DNA of 64,000 bases from Rhizobium sp. Q54 (GTDB lineage Bacteria > Pseudomonadota > Alphaproteobacteria > Rhizobiales > Xanthobacteraceae), in NCBI GenBank assembly GCA_945870035.1, contig CAMBQQ010000002.1, forward strand, positions 1 through 64,000, given 5' to 3'. Positions 8,772 to 17,013 of this stretch are shown here, piece after piece. The notes under the pieces were generated by a model that saw only the letters and a list, made by a program, of their open reading frames with translations, was not told the DNA's origin and did no database searches. Both the position numbers and the translations under genes were made by a program. Every line of letters begins with the position of its first letter. Position 1 is the first letter of the stretch.

Positions 8772-9821
8772 TTAAGCAACATCGTACTTTTTGATGGCGG
8801 CCGCCGCATCCGCAAGGAGCTTCTCACCGTTCAACCCGCGTTCCTTGACTTGCTTGAGCCAGGCTTCACGCACCGGTGCCGTTGCCGCTTGCCACCGCTG
8901 CGTTTCCTCGGCGGGAAGCGTCGTGACGGAATTCCCTTTCTTCACGATGGCAGCCTTGGCGTCGGCCGACCATTGATCCCATTGCTGCCCCGCCTGTTTG
9001 GCAAAAGCCTGTCCGGAATTGGCGTCAATGACGGCCTTGAGATCGGCGGGAAGCGACGCATACTTCGCCTTGTTCATCGCGAACACGAACGTGGTGATAT
9101 AGAATGTCGGCGTCCTCGGAATCTCGGCGTGATTCTTGACGAGTTCCTCGACCTTCAACGCCGGCGCGACCTCCCACGGTACGACGCAACCGTCGATGAC
9201 GCGCTGCGCCAGCGCCTCCGACACTTGGGGTATCGGCATCGGAATGCCATTGGCGCCGAGCGCCTTCAATCCTTCGCCGGCCAGCCGCGTCGGCGACCGG
9301 ATTTTCATGCCCTTGAGATCGGCCATGGTCTTGACGGGCTTGTTGGTGTGAATAACGCCGCCGTCGTGACCCCAGACCGCAATCGGGTGCACGTCCTTGA
9401 ACTCGTCGCGCAAGTGCTGGTCGTAAAATGACATGATCGCCTGCGCATTCACCGTGGAACGCCAGGTCGAAACGAAAGGAAGCTCGAAGACTTCGATGCT
9501 CGGAAACCGGCCCGGCGTGTTGCCCGGCAAGGTCCACACGAGATCCGCGACGCCATCCCGGACTTGATCGAACAATTGCGCCGGCGTGCCGCCGAGACCC
9601 ATCGCAGGATAAATATCGATCTTGATACGCCCGCCCGACTCGGCCTCGACTTTTTTGACCCACGGCACGAACAGCTTGGAGTGAGCATTTTGAATCGGCG
9701 GCACGAAGTGCGTCATCTTCAACGTCACCTGGGGCGCCTGTCCCCACGCGACTCTGCTGATCGCGGGCGCGGCCACTAACGACGAGGCCAGGGTGAGAAA
9801 GCGTCTCCGAGAAGGTCCCAT
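8772..9821 (-). CDS. dctP: TRAP transporter periplasmic substrate-binding protein, DctP
   Basis: A 349-aa periplasmic receptor. The N-terminus MGPSRRRFLTLASS and AISRVAWGQAP is a twin-arginine-type signal peptide. The mature part has DctP features: KVEAESGGRIKIDIYPAMGLGG, DQVRDGVADLVWTLPG, and the KIRSPTR segment whose Arg normally grips a substrate carboxylate. The ORF track begins three codons earlier at ATGATGACA. The ATG at 9821 has AGGG at a better distance and is preferred. It is the first gene of dctPQM. The following carriers lack the hairpin seen after the ABC binding-protein genes of this window. Confidence 0.88.
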   Translation of the reverse strand: MGPSRRRFLTLASSLVAAPAISRVAWGQAPQVTLKMTHFVPPIQNAHSKLFVPWVKKVEAESGGRIKIDIYPAMGLGGTPAQLFDQVRDGVADLVWTLPGNTPGRFPSIEVFELPFVSTWRSTVNAQAIMSFYDQHLRDEFKDVHPIAVWGHDGGVIHTNKPVKTMADLKGMKIRSPTRLAGEGLKALGANGIPMPIPQVSEALAQRVIDGCVVPWEVAPALKVEELVKNHAEIPRTPTFYITTFVFAMNKAKYASLPADLKAVIDANSGQAFAKQAGQQWDQWSADAKAAIVKKGNSVTTLPAEETQRWQAATAPVREAWLKQVKERGLNGEKLLADAAAAIKKYDVA

Positions 9822-9831
9822 TGTCATCATC

Positions 9832-10517
9832 CCTATGTTTTCTCTGAATTTTCCAGTATTATTTTTCTCACTAAAGCATATTCCTGGATATTTAGAAGTG
9901 TCAACTTGTCATTATGTGAGAATTGCATCCAATCTGGGCCTGCCAATTTGTCGGAAAAGTGCGAGCGCCCTAAAGATAAGCGAGCGGTCCAGCTTGACGG
10001 TGTCGAACGGGCAATCGCGCCAGCAGTTGGCGCCGAAATCGTGAACGCAAACCGAACGCCCATTTTGCGTAGACCGGCGACGTTTGATGACCGCTCACGG
10101 GAAGATCTGGAATTCGCCGCGAACGCCCGGCGCGACTTATACGCAAGGCCACCTCTTCAGCCGGCCCGTCGCCTTTGACGCGCGTTGTCGATCTGCTACA
10201 GCCCTCTCGCCTTGGCGGCGGGCCGCAAAGCAGGAGTCGCGCCCCGTCTGCATACTCGACAAACCGCCAGATAAGCACGCTCGATAGACGGACAACTTGG
10301 GATTAGGTCACACCAAATTCTAACGCGAACCGCGCCACGCTGAGTCGTCAATCCGGACGCGTCTCTCTGAATAGATTCGGATTATACCGAGGCCCGACAA
10401 GCCGGTCGATACGAAAGACACAGGAGCGAATTGCTCAACAGATGCAACGATCGCGAATTAGAATCGAGACAATTCGCCGACCGCCTCGCGGCGTGCCGAC
10501 GAGCCTGGAGCGATACC
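9832..10517. other. Gene-free stretch of about 690 bp with a decayed EAL-domain fragment
   Basis: No intact gene is supported here. Bases 9835-9925 are AT-rich and probably hold the dctPQM promoter; TTTTCCA-like half-sites are visible but no clear palindrome. Bases 9960-10072 hold a frameshifted remnant of a c-di-GMP phosphodiesterase (separate entry). The rest, to 10517 at the 3' end of the RND gene, shows only short ORFs on both strands with no recognisable features. Confidence 0.6.
9960..10072 (-). pseudogene. Remnant of an EAL-domain (c-di-GMP phosphodiesterase) gene
   Basis: Two minus-strand frames together recreate a classic EAL segment. One frame reads LRKMGVRFAF; after a one-base slip the next reads HDFGANCWRDCPFDTVKLDRSLI. 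Intact EAL proteins have G-R-ALDDFGTGYSSLSYL then PFDxIKIDxSFV at this place. The fragment is therefore frameshifted and has lost the loop between DFG and PFD. No start, no EAL signature and no continuation are present. It is a non-functional scrap. Confidence 0.55.
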
Positions 10518-13500
10518 TTACACAACCACGCGGTCGACATCCCGCAGCACGACATAGATGGCCGGGATCACCAGCACGGTTAGCAGCGTCGATGATGCCA
10601 GGCCGAACAGCAGCGAAATCGCCAGGCCCTGAAAGATCGGATCGAGCAAAATCGTCGCAGCACCGATCATGGCCGCCAGTGCGGTCAGAAGAATCGGCTT
10701 GAACCGAACCGCGCCGGCTTCCAGCAGGACGTCGCGCAGCGTCCGCCCCTGCCCCGCCCCATGACGAATGAAATCGACCAGCAGAATCGAGTTGCGCACG
10801 ATGATGCCGGCCAGCGCAATGAATCCGATCATCGACGTCGCGGTAAACGACGCGCCGAACAGCCAGTGCCCCAGCACGATGCCGATCAAGGTGAGCGGGA
10901 TCGGCGTCAGGATGACGAGCGGCAGCAGGAAGCTGCCGAATTGCGCGACGACCAGGATATAGATGCCGACAATCGCCACCATGAAGGCGGCGCCCATGTC
11001 GCGGAAGGTCACATAGGTGATCTCCCACTCGCCGTCCCACAGCATGGCTGGCTTGCTTTCGTCTTCCGGCTGGCCATGAAAGTGAATGACCGGCTTGCCG
11101 AGCGCACCCCAATCGTGCGCCTCGGCAAGCTTGTCCACGTCAAGGATGCCGTAGATCGGCGCCTCGAAAGCGCCAGCCAGTTCAGCCATGACCATGTCGG
11201 CAAAACGCCCGTCGCGCCGGAAGATCGCCGGCGAACCGAGTTCCTTGCTGACGCGCACGATGTCGCCAAGCTCGACCACGGTCTTGTTGCCCGGCACGCT
11301 ATTGGCCGGCACCGGGGTCGACGCCAAGAGTTCGCTCCACGCCAGATCGCGTTTCGGCAGCCGCACCACGATCTCGATGGGGTTGCGGCCCTCACCGCGA
11401 TGCGAATAGCCGACCGTAGCGCCCTTGAACAAGGCTTGCAGCGTGTCATAGACGTCGCGCTGCTCGACGCCGAAGAATTCGAGACGATCCTGATCGATCG
11501 AAATACGCAGCCGCGGCCGCGGCTCGCCGATCGAGTCGTCAATGTCGACGACGTAGGGCACGTCGGCAAAAATCTTCTTCAACTCGGCGGCGACGGCGCG
11601 CCGGTTTTCCGAGCTGGGACCGTACACTTCGGCCAGCAGCGTCGCCATCACTGGCGGGCCCGGCGGCACTTCGACGACCCGGGCGACGGTGCCCGGCGGC
11701 AACGCCACCGGTTTGAGGCGGGCGCGCAGGTCGAGCGCGATCTCGTGACTGCTGCGACTGCGCGCATCGCGCGGCGCCAGGCCGAGATTGAGTTCGCCCA
11801 GTTCCGGCGACGTGCGCGCATAATAGTGACGAACCAGGCCGTTGAAATTGAACGGCGCCGGCGTGCCGGCATAGGTCTCGATGGTGCGAACCTCCGGCAA
11901 TTGCCGGACAATGGCGGCGATCGCGAACAAGGTGCGCTCGGTGTCCTCCACGGTCGCCCCTTCCGGCAGATCGACAACGACGGCCATTTCCGACTTGTTG
12001 TCGAACGGCAGCAACTTCACCGTGACGCTGCGGGTGGCGAACAGCACGCAGACCAGCACAGTCGCCACGCCGACCGCGATCAAAAAGGTCCAGGCCGAGC
12101 GGCGCGTGCGCAGCACAGGCGCGGCCACGCGGCGGTACATCCGGCCGAGGACACCCTCGTCGTGCTCCGCTTTATGCCCGCCGCCTCCGGCGCCACCGCG
12201 ATTGAGGCGCAGCATCAGCCACGGCGCGATGATCATGGCGACAAAGAAAGACAGCAACATCGCCGCCGATGCATTGGCCGGGATCGGCGCCATATAGGGC
12301 CCCATCAGCCCGGAGACGAACAGCATCGGCAGCAACGCCGCCACCACGGTCAAGGTGGCCACGATAGTGGGATTGCCGACTTCGGCCACGGCTTCGATCG
12401 CGGCTTGCTGCCGCGGCCGATCGTCCTTCATGGCCCAGTGCCGCGCAATGTTCTCGATCACGACAATGGCGTCATCCACCAGGATGCCGATCGAGAAAAT
12501 CAAAGCGAACAGGCTGACCCGATTGATCGTGTAGCCCATCAGCTTGGCGGCGAACATCGTGAGCAGAATAGTGGTCGGAATAACGACCAGAGTGACCAGC
12601 GCCTCGCGCCAGCCGATGGCAAATGCGATGAGTACGACAATTGATACGGTCGCGAGGCCAAGGTGAAACAGCAGCTCATTCGCCTTGTCGTTGGCGGTTT
12701 CGCCGTAGTTCCGCGTCACCGTGACTTTAACATCCGCCGGGACCAGATTTCCCTGCACGCTGTGCAACCGCGCCAGCAGTTCTTCCGCGACCACCACCGC
12801 ATTGGCGCCGGCACGCTTGGCGAAGGCAACGCTGACCGCCGGCACGCGATCCCAATGGCCGCCTGCCCCCGGCGTCTCCATCCAGACGCGATGCTCCTGC
12901 GGGCTGGGGCCGACGACGACCGACGCCACGTCACGCACATAGACCGGCCGGTTGTCGCGGGTACCAACCAGCAACAGACCGATGTCGGGAACGCCGGCCA
13001 GAGTCTTGCCGACCGCGACGTCGCGCATCATGGCGCTGTCGCGCACCTGGCCGGACTGGAACGAGCGATTGGCGTCGCGCACCTTGGCGACAAGCTGCTG
13101 CAAGGTGACGCCGAAGAGCGCGAGCTTTTCCGGGTCCGGTTCGACGCGGATCTGCTCGGCATTACCGCCGGAGATATAGGTCAGCCCGATATTGTCCGTC
13201 TTCACCAGTTCGGACCGCAGTTGATCCGACAATTGATAAAGGTCCTTGTCGGTCCAGCGCGCCGCCGCTTCCGGCTTCGGCGACAAAGTCAGCACGACGA
13301 TCGCCACATCGTTGATGCCGCGGCCGACGATCAGCGGATCGGGAATGCCGACCGGGATACTGCCGACATTGGCGCGGATCTTCTCATGCACGCGCACGAT
13401 GGCCTCGTCCGCCTTGGTGCCGACCAGAAAGCGCGCCGTCACCATAACCCGGTCGTCGACCGTCTGGCTGTAGACGTGCTCGACGCCGTCAATGCCTTTG

Positions 13501-13727
13501 ACGATGGCTTCCAGCGGCTTGGTCACCAACTCGACAGCATCCGGCGCCTTGAGCCCATCGGCATTGACGCTGATGTCGACCATCGGCACGCTGATCTGCG
13601 GCTCCTCCTCGCGCGGAATGGTAATCAACGCGATCAAGCCGACCGCAAGTGCCGCCAGCAGGAACAGCGGCGTCAACGGCGAACGGATCGAACTTTGCGT
13701 GAGACGTCCTGACAGGCCGAGATTCAC
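10518..13727 (-). CDS. RND-family efflux pump, inner-membrane permease (AcrB/CzcA-like)
   Basis: This 1069-aa transporter has the RND architecture: one N-terminal membrane helix, a large periplasmic loop, a helix cluster, a second loop and a final helix cluster. The proton-relay Asp pair is intact in helix 4 (GILVDDAIVVIENIARHW). The N-terminal IPREEEPQISVP motif is typical of drug/solute RND pumps rather than Cus/Czc metal pumps, and no Met-rich metal relay is evident. It starts at a GTG whose GTGA overlaps the stop of the adaptor gene, so the pair is translationally coupled. No outer-membrane channel gene is nearby. The operon lies downstream of, and in line with, a BigR-type sulfide-responsive repressor. 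Confidence 0.88.
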   Translation of the reverse strand: MNLGLSGRLTQSSIRSPLTPLFLLAALAVGLIALITIPREEEPQISVPMVDISVNADGLKAPDAVELVTKPLEAIVKGIDGVEHVYSQTVDDRVMVTARFLVGTKADEAIVRVHEKIRANVGSIPVGIPDPLIVGRGINDVAIVVLTLSPKPEAAARWTDKDLYQLSDQLRSELVKTDNIGLTYISGGNAEQIRVEPDPEKLALFGVTLQQLVAKVRDANRSFQSGQVRDSAMMRDVAVGKTLAGVPDIGLLLVGTRDNRPVYVRDVASVVVGPSPQEHRVWMETPGAGGHWDRVPAVSVAFAKRAGANAVVVAEELLARLHSVQGNLVPADVKVTVTRNYGETANDKANELLFHLGLATVSIVVLIAFAIGWREALVTLVVIPTTILLTMFAAKLMGYTINRVSLFALIFSIGILVDDAIVVIENIARHWAMKDDRPRQQAAIEAVAEVGNPTIVATLTVVAALLPMLFVSGLMGPYMAPIPANASAAMLLSFFVAMIIAPWLMLRLNRGGAGGGGHKAEHDEGVLGRMYRRVAAPVLRTRRSAWTFLIAVGVATVLVCVLFATRSVTVKLLPFDNKSEMAVVVDLPEGATVEDTERTLFAIAAIVRQLPEVRTIETYAGTPAPFNFNGLVRHYYARTSPELGELNLGLAPRDARSRSSHEIALDLRARLKPVALPPGTVARVVEVPPGPPVMATLLAEVYGPSSENRRAVAAELKKIFADVPYVVDIDDSIGEPRPRLRISIDQDRLEFFGVEQRDVYDTLQALFKGATVGYSHRGEGRNPIEIVVRLPKRDLAWSELLASTPVPANSVPGNKTVVELGDIVRVSKELGSPAIFRRDGRFADMVMAELAGAFEAPIYGILDVDKLAEAHDWGALGKPVIHFHGQPEDESKPAMLWDGEWEITYVTFRDMGAAFMVAIVGIYILVVAQFGSFLLPLVILTPIPLTLIGIVLGHWLFGASFTATSMIGFIALAGIIVRNSILLVDFIRHGAGQGRTLRDVLLEAGAVRFKPILLTALAAMIGAATILLDPIFQGLAISLLFGLASSTLLTVLVIPAIYVVLRDVDRVVV

Positions 13728-14713
13728 GGCCGCACCAGCACGTCGCCGGCCTTAAGCCCGGACAGGATTTCGAGCGCATCCGGCATATCCGGGCGCGGCT
13801 GCTCGCGGCCGCGCTGCACCGGGACATCGACCGCGGTCTTGGCGTCGGCGCCAACACGGGCGTAGTCGATGCCGAACCTGGTGACGATAAAAGATGCCGG
13901 CACCGTGACGCTCGGCCGTTCGCCGGCGGACACCCAAACCCGAATGCGCTCGCCGACGAAGTAGTCGCCGAGGCCGGCCGCCTCTGCATCCGCGGTGACG
14001 CGGCCATCCTCGATCTGCGGATAGACCAGACGAATGGTGCCGAACTGCGCATTGCTGGCGCCCAGCCCGTCACCGTCGATCCGCACCGTGTCGCCGGCTT
14101 TGAGAAATCTGGCATGCCGCTCCGGCACGCGCAGCCGCAGCACATAATGCTCCTCGGCAATGGTGGCGACGGGCTCGCCCGGCAGAATGACCGTGCCGGC
14201 GGTGACCGGCACCTTCAACACCCGGCCCGCGGCCGGCGCCAGCACCTGACCTTCCGCGAGTTGCTGCTCGACAACCGAGCGCTCGGCGATACGGGCGCGA
14301 TGCGCGTTGGTGGCAACATTGGATGCCGTGCGCGCCTCATCCAAACGGGTCTTCGGAATGGTGCCCTTGGCGAAAAGATCTTCGGCGCGCGCGAGATCCG
14401 ACTGGGACTGCGCCAGTTGCGCGTCCAGTCCGGCGATTTGCGCGTCGAGCGACCGCATCTGCAGCACCAGCTTGTCGTCGCCGACAATGCCGACAACCTG
14501 ACCCTGGGTGACCAGGTCGCCCTCCTTCACCGCCAGTTGCGCCACGGTTCCGCCGATGCGGGCGCGGGCGGGAATGACGTTGCTGCTTTCTACCGTGGCA
14601 AAAACCGCCTTTTCGTCGGCGACCTGCCTCACGGCGACCGTGAACGTTTCGGCTGCGAACACCTGTTGCGCAACCAGCGCCAACAGCGTTGCGACAATAA
14701 TTCTGCCAAGCAT
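13724..14713 (-). CDS. RND efflux periplasmic adaptor (membrane fusion protein)
   Basis: A 329-aa protein with an N-terminal signal sequence (IIVATLLALVAQQVFAAE). A lipoyl/barrel-sandwich half follows (IGGTVAQLAVKEGDLVTQGQ), then an alpha-helical hairpin (about residues 80-135, rich in Ala, Gln and Asp) and the second lipoyl half (LAPAAGRVLKVPVTAGTVILPGE). Beta-barrel and membrane-proximal domains complete it. It bridges the RND pump to an outer-membrane channel. It overlaps the RND gene by 4 bp and begins 83 bp after the bigR-like gene on the same strand, so co-transcription with the repressor is possible. Confidence 0.87.
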   Translation of the reverse strand: MLGRIIVATLLALVAQQVFAAETFTVAVRQVADEKAVFATVESSNVIPARARIGGTVAQLAVKEGDLVTQGQVVGIVGDDKLVLQMRSLDAQIAGLDAQLAQSQSDLARAEDLFAKGTIPKTRLDEARTASNVATNAHRARIAERSVVEQQLAEGQVLAPAAGRVLKVPVTAGTVILPGEPVATIAEEHYVLRLRVPERHARFLKAGDTVRIDGDGLGASNAQFGTIRLVYPQIEDGRVTADAEAAGLGDYFVGERIRVWVSAGERPSVTVPASFIVTRFGIDYARVGADAKTAVDVPVQRGREQPRPDMPDALEILSGLKAGDVLVRP

Positions 14714-14796
14714 CGATGTATCCTTACGCGGCGCGGCGATCCCGCTTTTGTGTCGTTCAAACCGAAGCGAACGTCATTGATTTGGCGCAAGCCGCC

Positions 14797-15174
14797 TTAT
14801 CGGTCGCGGCTCTTGCCCGGCGCGGCGGCGCGGCGCCGCTTGCTCTTTGGGTCGGTCCCGCCGGCGCCCGGGTTGGGTCCGCAATAGACCCGATAGAGCG
14901 TGCTGACCAGCTCCCGCGCCGGCTCGCTGCCGATTGAGTACCAGATCGTCTGCCCGTCGCGGCGGGCGCTGACCAGGCCGTCGCGGCGCAGCAGCGCAAG
15001 ATGCTGCGACACCGTCGAATCGCGCAGCGCCAGAAGTTCGGCAAGCTCGCCGACCGACCGCTCCTTCTCGATCAGCTGACAGACGATGATCAGCCGGTGC
15101 TGGTTGGCGAGCGCCTTCAAGAGAGCACTCGCCGCGTCGGCCGCCGCCTGCATGTCGTCCGCTTTTATTTTCAT
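14797..15174 (-). CDS. ArsR-family persulfide-sensing repressor (BigR/SqrR type)
   Basis: This 125-aa winged-helix protein has the ArsR helix-turn-helix (SVGELAELLALRDSTVSQHLALLRRDGLV). It has just two cysteines, Cys32 and Cys98. Their separation of 66 residues equals that of the reactive pair in SqrR (41/107) and BigR (42/108), which form a tetrasulfide bridge with reactive sulfur species and release DNA. No metal-binding CxC motif of ArsR/SmtB is present. The ORF track adds 20 codons; the ATG at 15174 is preferred because the operator and promoter lie just upstream. It is divergent from DUF2892 and sqr genes, its expected targets. Confidence 0.85.
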   Translation of the reverse strand: MKIKADDMQAAADAASALLKALANQHRLIIVCQLIEKERSVGELAELLALRDSTVSQHLALLRRDGLVSARRDGQTIWYSIGSEPARELVSTLYRVYCGPNPGAGGTDPKSKRRRAAAPGKSRDR

Positions 15175-15176
15175 AC

Positions 15177-15210
15177 TTGCGTAGATACGAATATTCGAAT
15201 ATATAGTCAA
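15177..15210. promoter_or_regulatory. Divergent overlapping promoters with embedded BigR-type operator
   Basis: A perfect 12-bp palindrome, ATATTCGAATAT (15191-15202), sits inside two opposed promoter-like pairs. Rightward, TTGCGT (15177-15182) and TATATA (15200-15205) are 17 bp apart. Leftward, TTGACT (15210-15205) and TATCTA (15187-15182) are also 17 bp apart. A repressor on the palindrome would block both directions. This matches autoregulation plus control of the DUF2892-sqr genes. The leftward start site predicted from this lies next to the repressor ATG, so that transcript may be nearly leaderless. Confidence 0.65.
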
Positions 15211-15306
15211 GGCCGGGGGCAGCTGGCGGACCACAAAGACCGCCGTTTAGTCCCCCAAACGATGAATTCCGAGCCCGGTTGGGCGGGATTGCACAAGGGT
15301 GTTCTC

Positions 15307-15528
15307 ATGACGATCGATCGCGCAGTGCTCGCTCTCGCCGGCAGCATGATACTGCTCAGCGCCGCCATGGCCTGGCTGGTGAGCCCCTATTGGCTGCTGC
15401 TCACGGCCTTTGTCGGCGCCAATCTGCTGCAGTCCGCATTCACCGGCTTCTGCCCGGCGGCGACCGTCTTCCGCAAGCTTGGCCTCAAGCCCGGCGCCGC
15501 CTTCTGTTGCCAGCCGGCCGGGCGCTAG
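15307..15528 (+). CDS. DUF2892-family small membrane protein
   Basis: A 73-aa protein with two membrane helices (LALAGSMILLSAAMAWL and YWLLLTAFVGANLLQSAFT) followed by the family signature GFCPAATVFRKLGLKPG. Such proteins often sit with sulfide-oxidation genes or are fused to rhodanese (as in YgaP), and the conserved Cys is thought to take part in sulfur handling. AAGGGTG lies 6 nt before the ATG at 15307; the track's longer start is not needed. It is the first gene rightward from the BigR-type operator, 136 bp before sqr. Confidence 0.8.
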   Translation: MTIDRAVLALAGSMILLSAAMAWLVSPYWLLLTAFVGANLLQSAFTGFCPAATVFRKLGLKPGAAFCCQPAGR

Positions 15529-15664
15529 CCGTTTCGAGTAATCGGCGCCGCCTGCGATTGAGCAAGATCAAGGCGGCGTGCCGCATCGCTTGGTTGACTG
15601 AATTGTCTGCCGCAAAAATCATAAACAGCCCGCGTCCACGGGCGATCTGCAACAGGAGGAGTCG

Positions 15665-16945
15665 ATGGCTCATATCGTTGTGCTCGGTGGCGGGATCGGC
15701 GGCGTGTCGTGCGCCTACGAACTGAAAGACTCGGTTCGCAAGGACGACCGGGTCACCCTCGTCTCCAACAAGTCCTTCTTTCAGTTCACCCCGTCCAACC
15801 CCTGGGTCGCCGTGAACTGGCGGACCAAGGCCGACATCACCATCGATCTCGGCCAGGTGCTGCAAAAGCACGGCATCGATTTCAACGCCGCCGGCGCGGC
15901 CCATGTTCATCCGGCGGAAAACCGGATCGAACTGACCGACGGAACCTCGATCGCCTATGACTATCTGGTGATCGCAACCGGACCCGAATTGGCTTTCGAT
16001 GAAATCGAGGGCTTCGGACCCCAGCAAAACACCAATTCGATTTGCGACGTCGACCATGCGATGGACGCCAATGGCCGCTGGGAGGATTTCTGCAAGGACC
16101 CGGGGCCCATCGTCGTCGGCGCCGTGCAAGGCGCCTCCTGCTACGGCCCGGCCTACGAATTCGCCATGATCATGGATTCCGATCTGCGCAAGCGGCGCAT
16201 CCGCGACAAGGTGCCGATGACCTTCGTCACCGCCGAGCCCTATATCGGCCATCTCGGCGTCGGCGGCATCGGCGACACCAAGGGCCTGCTTGAATCGGAG
16301 ATGCGTCAACGGCACATCAAATGGATTACCAACGCCAAGGTCGACAAGGTCGAGCCCGGCAAGGTTCACGTCACCGAGGTCGATGACGACGGCAAACCGA
16401 AGAAGGCCCACGAACTGCCGTTCAAATATTCGATGATGCTGCCAGCGTTCCGCGGCATCCCCGCGTTGCGCGGCATCGAGGGCCTGACAAATCCGCGCGG
16501 CTTCGTTATCGTCGACAAACATCAACGCAACCCGAAATTCCCCAACGTGTTCGGCCTTGGCGTATGCATCGCCATCGCCCCGCTCGAACAGACGCCGGTC
16601 CCGGTCGGCGTGCCGAAGACCGGCTTCATGATCGAGTCCATGGTGACGGCGACCGCACTCAATATCGGCAAGCTGCTGCGCGGCGAAACGGCGACGAACG
16701 AGGCGACCTGGAATGCGATCTGCCTCGCCGACTTCGGCGATTCCGGCGTCGCCTTCGTCGCCATGCCGCAGAATCCGCCGCGCAACGTCAACTGGGCGTC
16801 GAGCGGGCGCTGGGTCCACGTCGCCAAGGTGGCGTTCGAGAAATATTTTCTGCACAAGGTCAGAAGCGGCACCACCGAACCCTATTTCGAGAAAGTGGTG
16901 ATGAAGATGCTGGACATCGCCAAGATCAAACGCCCTGCCGCCTAG
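15665..16945 (+). CDS. sqr: Sulfide:quinone oxidoreductase, type I
   Basis: This 426-aa FAD enzyme would oxidise sulfide to polysulfide or sulfane sulfur and reduce membrane quinone from the cytoplasmic face. It opens with the FAD motif VVLGGGIGGVSCAYEL. All three catalytic cysteines of type I SQR are in place: Cys127 (NSICDVDHA), Cys159 (GASCYGPAYEF) and Cys353 (NAICLADFGD), close to Cys128/160/356 of Acidithiobacillus SQR. The C-terminal amphipathic stretch (VHVAKVAFEKYFLHKV) fits membrane attachment. ACAGGAGGAG lies before the ATG. It forms a transcription unit with the DUF2892 gene under the BigR-type operator. Confidence 0.92.
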   Translation: MAHIVVLGGGIGGVSCAYELKDSVRKDDRVTLVSNKSFFQFTPSNPWVAVNWRTKADITIDLGQVLQKHGIDFNAAGAAHVHPAENRIELTDGTSIAYDYLVIATGPELAFDEIEGFGPQQNTNSICDVDHAMDANGRWEDFCKDPGPIVVGAVQGASCYGPAYEFAMIMDSDLRKRRIRDKVPMTFVTAEPYIGHLGVGGIGDTKGLLESEMRQRHIKWITNAKVDKVEPGKVHVTEVDDDGKPKKAHELPFKYSMMLPAFRGIPALRGIEGLTNPRGFVIVDKHQRNPKFPNVFGLGVCIAIAPLEQTPVPVGVPKTGFMIESMVTATALNIGKLLRGETATNEATWNAICLADFGDSGVAFVAMPQNPPRNVNWASSGRWVHVAKVAFEKYFLHKVRSGTTEPYFEKVVMKMLDIAKIKRPAA

Positions 16946-17013
16946 CGGCCGGGCGCTCGGCTATTTTTTGTCGTGAATGCGATTGTCAAATGCCATTGTC
17001 ATTTGCAGCACAT

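Noticed and set aside
9970-10278. 102-aa minus-strand ORF before the TRAP genes
   Set aside because: It lies out of frame with the recognisable EAL remnant and has no ribosome site or domain.
10761-12644. 627-aa plus-strand ORF
   Set aside because: It is the antisense shadow of the RND pump and is made of His/Arg/Asp-rich low-meaning sequence.
15485-16855. 456-aa minus-strand ORF
   Set aside because: It is the shadow of sqr on the opposite strand; sqr has all family motifs.
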